This document shows positions 55,312-64,000 of a stretch of DNA of 64,000 nucleotides, in pieces. Position numbers and translations under genes: made by a program. This DNA is from Conus ventricosus (Eukaryota > Mollusca > Gastropoda > Neogastropoda > Conidae), in assembly GCA_018398815.1 (NCBI GenBank), contig CM031611.1, forward strand, positions 88,453,156 to 88,517,155. Direction: 5' to 3'. Under the pieces are notes generated by a model. The model worked only from the letters and a program-made list of their open reading frames with translations, was not told where the DNA came from and searched no databases. The stretch's first letter is position 1, and every line of letters starts with the position of its first letter.

Positions 55312-56254
55312 TATTATTCGCCAAAAGGATATTGGAAGGGAATCGCGGCAATTAAAAAGCTAAGCCAAGCAGCTGGAGTCAGTGAACAAACAGCAAAAGA
55401 ATGGTTATCTAAACAAGCGATTTGGCAAATTTATTTACCAGCGCCTAGCCGAATACAGAGACCACACTTTGTCAATACAACTCCAAACGACACCCATCAA
55501 ATGGATCTTCTATATTTACCCTCTGATAGGATTAGACGAAAAAGATTTAAGTACGCACTCACAGTCATTGACATAGCTTCAAGATACAAAGATGCGGAAC
55601 CATTAACACAAAAGAGTGCTTCTGCTGTTGCTGTTGCTATACAACTAATATACCAACGGGGTCCCTTAACTTATCCTCGCATGATTCAAGTCGATGATGG
55701 AAAAGAATTTAAAGGGCAAGTGAATCAATTATTGTTGAAACATAGAGTTACCATTAAAAGAGGCATTCCGGGAGTTCACAGATCACAGGCTTTAGTTGAA
55801 AACTTTAACAAACAGTTAGCTGAAAGACTTTTTTCCTACCAGTATCACAGAGAGCTGATTGACAATTCTCGCAACACAGAATGGGTCAGAAGACTGCCCT
55901 CAGTTTTGCGCGCAATGAATAATGAAGAATTTAAAGGACTAAAACCAGTACAAGCAATCAAAAGAAAAACAATAAATGTTGTTGAAGTAGAGTCTTCATC
56001 CGGCAAACTATTACCGTTTGGTTTTAAAAGTAAGGTACCTTTATTTACCGGGGAGAAGCAGAAGGGGACACTCGCATCAGGGCAACCGATCCAGTTTGGA
56101 GTGTTGACCCGTATGAAATAAAAAGAATTGTAAAGATGAATCCGCCCGTGTATTATTTACGAGAAACTGACACAACAAACACCCAGCTCCTCAAAGATCT
56201 TTTGTGAAAGAAGAACTGCAGATAATCCCTCCAGACACAGTTCCAGTTGCTTAG
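55312..56254 (+). CDS. Retroviral-type integrase, Polinton B
   Basis: YYSPKGYWKGIAAIKKLSQA N-terminal region, HQMDLLYLPSDRIRRK with the first catalytic Asp, IQVDDGKEFKGQVNQ with the second, HRSQALVENFNKQLAERL with the Glu 35 residues after the second Asp: a DDE core. The C-terminus PVYYLRETD and KEELQIIP follows after 1-nt changes at about 56111 and 56183. 55501-56121 is open. No ATG lies in frame at the 5' end; an ATG at 55297 is one base out of phase. Confidence 0.85.
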
Positions 56255-56284
56255 TTAATTTACGTAAATATATTTGAGTTTAAA

Positions 56285-56620
56285 ATGGAAGCTCAGAAGG
56301 AAGCGCAGAACGAAACAAGAATGGTAAAGGAAGAGACCTTGAAAATGATACGGGAATCATTTCATGCGTGTAATGCTATTAAGGAAACATTTTCGGGGAT
56401 TAATCAATGCATGCTAAATCATCCAGATCGCCTACAATCCAAACCCCCAAATTGGGAAAAAGAATATCTTGAAATAATAAAAAAAATTCGAACGCGTCAA
56501 GCAAACATGAGAAAAGATTTAAATGAATTGGATGAAGCTATGATTGATCTTATAACAAAAGTTGATGAAAAATATAAACCCCCCTGTTTATGCGGTCCTC
56601 CAGTGCCCGATTGCATATGA
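56285..56620 (+). CDS. 111-residue helical protein, Polinton B only
   Basis: MEAQKEAQNETRMVKEETLK: charged, helical, likely coiled-coil, ending KPPCLCGPPVPDC. Intact. Its last 33 bp overlap the polymerase 3' end on the other strand. Absent from A, where a deletion joins its flanks. Function unknown. Confidence 0.65.
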   Translation: MEAQKEAQNETRMVKEETLKMIRESFHACNAIKETFSGINQCMLNHPDRLQSKPPNWEKEYLEIIKKIRTRQANMRKDLNELDEAMIDLITKVDEKYKPPCLCGPPVPDCI

Positions 56621-59600
56621 AAACTCTGGATTAACAAACACACGTTTTGTGTTTGTTCTATCTAACGACTTCTTTGTTACAACTGTTGTGTTGATCTCAT
56701 GTAGATTAGATCGCAGTTTTACGTTGTCATGATGAAAAGTCTTATTGCCAAACAATGCTTCTTTGTAGTTGCCATGTGATATGTTTGACTGCACAACGCT
56801 GCGAGATATTCCCTTTGCTTTCTTAATGATTTTTCTCCTGGCTCGAAATACTGTACATTTTTTACCTTAAACCAACAAACTCCTTGATCACCTTTCCAGA
56901 TAATTCATCCTTCATCTTTCCTAAAACCTTCTTGTTAGTAATTGAATGTAAAGGCGAGTCTTTAGGATAATCGGACGTGTCATACCATCCTGCATGCCCT
57001 TTAGCCACTTCGGTTTCCATGTCTTTATAGATGTCTTCAGTAGGGATATCTATAACTAAACTGTCTGTATCTGTGTAAAAGTACTCTGGACTCAGGATAC
57101 GAGGGCTTAAAGTAGTCATAAAGAAATTCTAACATCAAAAGCTTTGATAATTCTAAAACAGTAAACCCAATAAATACAGGTTTGTCCAATTTGACTTTCT
57201 TTTTTTTATCATTATGCCAAAAAGGTGATCATGAAATCTTCTGAAGTCCTGATAATTAGGTTTTGAAGTCAGCTTAATTGCTTCGTTCTCTTTGGTGACT
57301 AATCTGACATCTTTGCGCTTGTGCGGATTCTCCTAGTCTTTCCAAAACAGCTGTTGTTCATCAGCTTGAAAAAGTCTGTTTCTGAGCATCTGTGGATTTA
57401 GTTCTAAGATCAGTGTTCTTCATGATGTATGGTTTCATGAACTGTTCTTGATCAAAAGCAATTATGCGATGAACTGCTGTCAACTTCAACCCATGTCTTA
57501 AATAAAATTGCAGAAGTCTGTAATGACAGACATAATTTTTTTTGCCCCGAAGATTAGGCACAAGTTTAGGTGGTTCTCTTGGATCCATCTTTAGACTTTC
57601 TGCTGCTAATGGATAGTCATTATGCAGGTCATGGAGTTCATGAGGATATTCTAAATCAACTTCTAGAATGAAACCACGCTGTTGATCAGGCGTTAAACTG
57701 CCCAACCACTTTAATGCCTTTTGAATATTTTCGGATCACCGCCTGTGTACATTTAAAGTTGCGTATGGAAGTGATTGCGCCATAGCCCATCCATACAGAT
57801 TGTTTGCATCTAAATACATGAGATAGTTAGACCTTTTACTTGGATCATAGTCGTCCAAGTATTTGTTGTTTGCTTTACAGTAATGTGCGACGCCATACTA
57901 ATTCCCCCACGCAATCCGTTTTCAATCATCTGAATCATTGGTAATCTGACAATAAATCAATCTGTACTCCAGTAAACTTTAAGAAAGCACCCACTCATCC
58001 CGGGCGCAGAAATGTAATGCGCAGGATCCAGCTATAATGTTTCATGCAGGTCATTCTGTAATTTTTAAAAAATATCCGCCAAAAAAACATACATCTCCCC
58101 TCAAGTAAAATCAATGCTCCCACGTTTAAACCCCCCCTAATTTTGCCACGCATTTTAAAGAAATGCGGTAATCAAATCACTAAGGGTCTTTCCTCTAAGA
58201 CTAAAAAGAACGCCCCCTTTAGGGGAAAGTGAAATTTTCGCCCAAACCCCCCCAAACTTTCTTACTCTAAGGAAAAACGCCCCTTTCTAACAAGATTTGA
58301 GTCAAAAAAACCCTTCTTTAAATTGGGGGGGAATTTTAAGGACATAGCCGCGACTCAAAAGATCCCATCATGTGCTGCAAAAGCAAAAAAAAGCATTTTA
58401 AATTAAATTTAAAAAGCACATGTACTTTTTGATACGGAAAAGCATGACCCCTAAGCATGGGTCCACTGCTTTCATTATAAATGAAAATTTCCGTAAACCC
58501 CTCGCAAAAATGAAAATACAGCACTTCCATGTCTTAGGATCAAACTTTAGTTGAAAATTGCATTTACTTGCCTGCTCCTCTAACTTTCCGCAAATGTATA
58601 AATGGCCTTACTTTTGGGATTCTCTCGTCTATGAGAGCCCAAAAAACCGAAAATTTCCAAAAAAAAGGGTGGGGCGAGCCCATACGTTTTTGGTTTCCTC
58701 AGGCGTCTTTAATTTTTCAGAAAACCGATTTTTAGAACATTCATTACGAAACTTTTTTGCATGCTTTTCTAAGAATATTCTGAACACGGGCCTCATACAA
58801 TTCTGGTGCTGAATAAACCGCCATCCGACCTGACAATAAAAAAGGGCAAATAAACCAAATCTAAATTTTTTACCATTAAACTTTTTTTTTTTTTCAAAGT
58901 CTCTGGGGGTTTGGGCCCTTTTTCATAAGGAACAATGAGCGTTTCGAATCTGCGAAAACAACAATGGAGAATTTTCATCCTTTTTCCAGTTTTTTAAAAC
59001 TAACTTTAGATCCGGGGGGGGGTATTTTTTTTCTGTTTACAGCAACGGGGTTTAAAATTAAAATTTTTTATTTTCACTTTCGGGGCTTGCACAGATAAAA
59101 ATTCTTTAAAAAATTTTCTGCAGAATTCTTGTTTTTTATTTTTTTTGAAGATGCCCAAATTAACGCTCATTGTTCGTACAATGTTAATGGGGTAGCCCCG
59201 CTGGTAAAAACATCAGCAAAACCCAACATGATTTTTGCCTGATCACCTATTTTTGGGACCCCTTGGACACTTTAATTGGCATAGATTTTTTTCCACATCC
59301 CATGTGTATAAAATTAACATTTAAATTGGGTTTTTTTTTTTCTTCAAACTGATCAATTGGTCTACACTAACAGGAAAGGAAAAACCCCATAAAGTTAAAA
59401 ATCATTGAGAAAGGGCTAAATTAGATACCTCTCTCCCTTTTTTTGGGGGCGTAAAGCCCCCCTTGCGAAACACCCCCACATAAAACTTTTTTTGTCTGAA
59501 ATTCTTTATTTTTAGAATTTCTCTTTTTGCAACTAATCCCGGATAGTGGAATGTAACCTTTACCAAAAATGGGCGCAAACTTACCCTTTTTAGTCTGATC

Positions 59601-59988
59601 TCTAAGACTTCGCCCTCTACCAACCAAGCCTCCCCCATTTGTTTCCCTTCAGGGGCACTTTCAAACGGGTGAAACCCCTTTCTCCCCCCCAACCGGGTTT
59701 TAAATTTTCGTTATAAAAAAAAGCCCTTTTGTTTAGTTAACCCGACTTCTAATTTTTTTTCTTTTAATTGTTCCCATTTCAAATTAAAACAGCAAACCTT
59801 TACTTAATTTGGGGGTCTTTTGTTATTTTAAACCTGGAACTTGAAATTTTTTGAAAGACAAAAATTTTGCCTGAACGTTTGCTGGACCCAATGACTTCTA
59901 ATCAATCCCCTTTAAAGCTTTTGAAAAACCCTCTCCTAAAGCTTTCCCCTTCAAAAAATTTCTCTGTCCTTCATAATTTAAACCCCAT
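56588..59988 (-). pseudogene. Protein-primed DNA polymerase B, Polinton B
   Basis: Start near 59988 (aligned to the A start). Motif A region at about 57795-57810, VDLEYPHELHDLHNDYPLAA at 57590-57665, motif B region around 57330-57380 (NNSCFGK with a break), motif C YTDTDSLVIDIP near 57045-57080, C-terminus NYKEALFGNKTFHHDNVKLR. The polymerase half is fairly clean; the N-terminal half (above 58050) is wrecked by homopolymer noise. Confidence 0.8.
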
Positions 59989-60059
59989 GTTAGTTTTTTT
60001 TTTCTAACTCAAAAAAATTTTTTTAAAATTTTAAAAAAAAAATACTTAAATTCCAATCC

Positions 60060-60750
60060 TATCAAGGGTCTTTTGTGCGGGGAATTTCAAAAACCTAAAG
60101 TATAAAAAACCCTTCGTTGTTTTATTTTTACCCTTTTTTAAACGATTTAATTTTTCTTTTAATTTTTTTAAAAAGAAATTCCTTTTTATCTGCTGGGGCG
60201 CCCCTGGCTTTTAGAAAAAGTTGCCTCCCCTTTTCTTTGAAGATCAAATTTTTGCCCTTTTGTAGCATCAAAACCCCCAAAAAAACGACAAAATACTTCA
60301 CCCCGGGGATTTTTGATCGCTAGTCTTTATTTTTTGCATTTGAACAACTAAGTTTAGCCGTTTTTATTAAACCCCATAGCTGGTGCTTTTGATTTTTAAG
60401 TTTTTTTTTTTTTGCCAGCCGCATTTACACTAAAAAAAGCACAGGCCAAAGCAAAAAAAAAACCTCCAAGGGAAACCCGGGTGCGCCTATCCCCCTTGCT
60501 AAAGCCCAAACCCGTTTCCTGCTGATAAGCACTTATATCGATTTTCCCTTTTTATTAACATATGTAACAGCATTAAAGACACAAATCCCTTTTCTTTTTG
60601 GTTTTGCTGTTTTTTAAAAAGGTCCTCCTAGTTTTTTTTTCCCATTTGGTAATGTTTTTTTTTAATCAAAAGGGTTTTTAGGGCTGGGGTTTTCTACTAT
60701 CTTTTCCCTTTTGGGCGGCGCTGTGGGCCCCTTTTGGATAAACCTGAAAA
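60060..60750 (-). pseudogene. Membrane/coiled-coil protein, Polinton B
   Basis: Follows 17419-18076 base by base in outline (same spacing to polymerase and capsid), but homopolymer noise makes frames unreadable. Confidence 0.5.
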
Positions 60751-60814
60751 ACCATGTTTTTTTTAAAATAAAAAAAATTTATATTGTATATCTTTTAATT
60801 GTTTTTTTGAATAT

Positions 60815-62052
60815 TCAGCTCGAAACATAATTAAAAAAATGACATTAAGGGTTTTACTTCTTTTCCCTTATCAATTTGAATTTTTATTACCCCCTCCCCA
60901 CATTCCCCCCCTTCCCCAAGCAACTAAATTATCCCCTTTACCAAAGGTCAATCCATAAACCGTTTTTCGTTGTTAAATAATCATCAAGCCAACATTGTAA
61001 AGGGGAAAAAAACTTTAAAACACTGGGTCTGCTGTTAGATTTCCCCCCCCACCCCCCCCCCCCAAAAACTTTTTCTTTTTTCCGTAAAAATGATATAAGT
61101 CTAACCCCTAGCGTGATTTTTTTAGGACTCCGTCAATGTAATTGCACTTTCGTTTTTTTAAAAGGTTTAAAAAAACTTTTCACCCTCTTTTGAAGGGTTT
61201 TTCATTTTAAAAACAGAATAAAATACCTTTAAAGCGATTTTGTTTTTGCACACTAAAACAAAAATTCCCCATAAGCGCCCTGCCCGGCTTCTGAATATTT
61301 GTTTTATGAATCACCTTTCGAAAAATATTGCAAATTTACTAAAATTTTGGGTTGCTCAATCACCTTGCTAATGATTTTTCTAACAACGTCAAACCAAACA
61401 GTTTCAAAAATGCTGACTTTTGCTCCATTTTGGATGATCAATAACACGTTGAAATTCATTAAAAGTTTTCAAAATTAAATCTGTCTTTTTAATGCCCTTA
61501 AAATTTTGGGAAATCCCTTTTTTAAAAACCCAAAAAAACAAAGGGGAAAAGGAAAAGCGATTTCCATTTTAAAAATTTTTAGAGCTAAAGATTTTTTGGG
61601 CTGCTTTTAACATCTGCCCCCGGTGCGCGCCTTTTCTAATTTTAGGGGTTTCTTCTTATCTTTTTTTTAAAACGCAAGATCCCCTTTTAAACCCGGGTTA
61701 GCCATAACCCAAAAAATTTTTTAAAAAAATTATTTTCTGCTTTTTAAAAAAAGAAAATATTTCTTGCCCCCTAAAATTTTTAAAAAATGTTTTTTAACGA
61801 TTGCCCCCCCAAAATTTCTGGACAACAGTCCTTTTGTCTTTGTTAAGCGAGTTTTTTTTTTGAAAGTAAACTGCAGACCGGCACAAACACTTCACCCCGC
61901 CCTAATTCGGGAAAATTTGCAGAAAAATTTGATCCCATCAATAAAAAGGGTTTTTTTTTGAACAGAAAAAACCCCCGCTTTTTTCCCTTCACGCCTAAGG
62001 CTTTTTTCAGTCTTCTAATGGGGCAAAGAATCGAGCCATATTTTGCAAACAT
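60815..62052 (-). pseudogene. Major capsid protein, Polinton B
   Basis: Called by nucleotide similarity and position to 18148-19335; for example TTAAAAAAATGACATTAAGGG and CCATAAACCGTTTTTCGT correspond. Not translatable. Confidence 0.5.
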
Positions 62053-62150
62053 TTTAAAAAAAAAAACCAAAAAAATAAAAAGTTAAATCTTTAAAAACAG
62101 GGCAAAATTAAAGGGTGAAGAAAAATTAAGTTTTTTGACCCTTTGAACGC

Positions 62151-64000
62151 CCTGATGAAAGATCCCTTTAAAAACCAAAAACGCTCAACCTCTCGCACAA
62201 ATTTTGTCCCCGAGGCCTACGACTTTCGCCCCCCACCTAGGGTGGGGGAATTTAACTTTTTTGGGTTCCATTGTCTTTGCTTTTGCCGTTATCCCCCCTT
62301 AGTTTTCTTTTGGCTTTGCCCCTTGGTAAATTTAAAGCCAACTTGGGTTTCCTTTCTCTCCTCTCTCCCCAAATTCCACCCCCGGCTATTCATCCTCCAA
62401 TTCAGGGGGGGCCGGGTATTTTTCCCTCTCAAATTTTTCTGTCTATGGGCCCTCTTCCCTGTTTTTTTAATTACCTGTCGCACGTGCTTCCTTTTTTTTT
62501 TATTTGAAGTATGCTCATTCTGGACCCCCAGAAAGGGCATTGAGCCCCCATTCTGGGGAAAGGTTACCTTCACTCGAGGGGAAGGGATTTTCTTGGGGGC
62601 CCGCTCCAGTCCGGTTCTTTACCTTATCGTCGAGATACAGTCATACTTTCAATTCCTGAAAGGGGGCCTGGGGAAAAGGGGGACCCCATTTCTTTTTCTC
62701 CGCATCTTCCCTCTTTTTCCTCTCGACGGACAGGGGGTAGAGAGAGTCCTTTGACCCGCCTTTTGGGGGGTCACCCACGGGTACGGGAAACCAAAAATTT
62801 TCGTGGTTTTTGTTTGTTTTGGTTTGTTTTTTTTAAGCCGGCTTACCCTTTTCGCTTTTGCGAAATTTTTAACTTTTTTTTTTTCAAAATTTGTAAGAGA
62901 AATATTGTGTAACCTTTTCTTTTAAAATTCCATTTTTAAAACCCGGGCCCTTTCAAAATTTTTTTCCCAAAAAATTCTTTCTCCTTTTTTATTTTGCCCG
63001 GGTGATGGGGAAGTCGGGGGAAAGGGGAGAAACCTTATTCGGGGTTGGGAAAAACTTGTTTGGGTTCTCGCTCGTCCGCCCCTGTCACTTTCCCCGGGAT
63101 TTTTAACCCCTTCGGCCACCGCGTTTTGTGTGCAAGGAAACGATTTTTTTTAATTTCACGACGTGCAACGCTTGTTTTGTCTTTTTCGGATGCGGGGTTG
63201 GGAAATTTGTGTTTTTTTTAAAATTTGTTTAAAAAATTTGGACAGTTGTGCCATTGAATTATTTTTTTTGGGCAAATGTGGGGGCAGTTATTAACAGGGT
63301 CCTGTGTTGTTTTTATTTCCAAAGGGAAAGGGAAAACTTTAAGCGGAGTGAGAAAAGGGTTTGGAGAAAATTTTCTTTAATTTTTTTATAATCTGTTGTT
63401 TAAATGCAGTTTTTTTTACCTGCATCGTGTGAGAAGATTTAAATTAAAGGAAAAACCCCCTTTTGTCGTTGAATACCTTCCCCTGGGCCCATCATCGAGT
63501 GCTAAAAATTGACAGAAATGGTCAGACGGTACTGACGGCAGGGTTCCATTCCCCTTTCTTCCTTCCCCCTTTCCCTTTCTTTTTTCCCCTCCTCTTCGAC
63601 TCTCCTCCCAGCTACCCCCTCCCCCCCTCCCCGGGGGTTTTAAACCTGGACACGTCGGAGGGTCCCCACGAACTGGTCGGGGCCCACGTTCGGGTTGAGC
63701 CCAGGGACGGAGGGTGCCACACGCTGACCCGGGGCCACGCCTTGGTCGGGACCGGGGGGTTTGGTAAGACGCCCCCCCGTTTTGACTGGCCGGCCTGGAC
63801 CCCCTCCAGGACCTCCAATAACAGCTACTCCCCCCCCCCCCCCCCCCCCCCGGGCACGCTCTTTACTGCCCGCTTGGGGAATCGAGGGTGTCGGGTTTTG
63901 AGCGACCCCTGCGAGAAACCCAAACCCTGGGTCGGGGCACCTATGCGAAAAGGGTTTCTCCCAGAGACTCGACAGGGGGAGGGGTTTCGCACCACTCCAA
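62151..64000. other. Low-quality sequence, nothing assignable
   Basis: Inflated homopolymers (TTTTTTT, CCCCCC, GGGGG) throughout. A C-run at 63830-63850. Frames such as 62143-62754 have no recognisable protein character. Similarity to Polinton A fades just after 62100. Confidence 0.5.

Larger units (their letters stand above)
50958..62150. mobile_element. Polinton B (same family as A)
   Basis: Left terminus GAGAACAGGGAAATG at 50958. Gene order matches A: MASQ, array, Cys gene, tail-anchored, YEAQLGSK, membrane, coil, integrase, an extra 111-residue gene, polymerase, coil, capsid. From about 58.05 kb the sequence degrades so much that only similarity to A carries the annotation, and the right end is not visible. 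Confidence 0.8.

Noticed and set aside
62143..62754. A 203-residue frame
   Set aside because: Phe/Pro-rich composition from inflated T and C runs; no similarity to Polinton A at the matching place.

Overview
This looks like intergenic, transposon-dense DNA from an invertebrate animal, most likely a mollusc (perhaps a gastropod). The pointers are dense (TG)n, (CT)n and (GA)n microsatellites, long minisatellites, a tRNA-derived SINE with a GAA tail, and a stack of eukaryotic mobile elements. I see no convincing ordinary host gene. The dominant content is three Polinton/Maverick elements (large self-synthesising DNA transposons, also called polintoviruses) with later transposons nested in them.

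Layout. 1-2324: microsatellites, a SINE and minisatellites. 2325-9080: a 3.4-kb segment present twice in tandem; it carries the left end of Polinton A. 7472-24043: Polinton A, about 16.6 kb, with roughly 137-bp terminal inverted repeats and a 6-bp target duplication CCTGGA on both sides. 24491-27217: a Penelope-like retroelement fragment with a Tc1-type transposon inside it. 28318-48665: Polinton C in the opposite orientation. It is interrupted by a 4.75-kb THAP/P-element-type transposon (34059-38806) and by a 5.8-kb LINE insertion (41753-47540). 48752-50578: a truncated Polinton DNA polymerase. 50958 to about 62150: Polinton B, same family as A, with its right part lost in very poor sequence. 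62160-64000: unreadable low-quality sequence.

Polinton A, left to right: terminal repeat; two unassigned accessory genes (+); an AAGT-rich array; small Cys protein (-); tail-anchored protein (-); second structural-type protein (-); two short membrane/coil proteins (+); retroviral-type integrase (+); protein-primed DNA polymerase B (-); membrane/coiled-coil protein (-); major capsid protein (-); Pro/Gly-rich membrane protein (+); protein X (-); penton-like protein (+); MSRG protein (+); packaging-type ATPase (+); terminal repeat. Polinton C keeps most neighbours, but its MSRG-ATPase block is inverted and sits between the capsid and coiled-coil genes, and polymerase is missing from its usual place. 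Integrase and polymerase would move and copy the element. Capsid, penton-like and ATPase genes would build and fill particles. No adenain-type protease was recognised.

Quality. Many genes are broken by 1-nt indels in homopolymers, and quality changes abruptly (collapse near 58.05 kb). Frameshifts may therefore be consensus errors rather than decay. Ends of fragmented genes are approximate. Family names come from recognised motifs only; no search was run.
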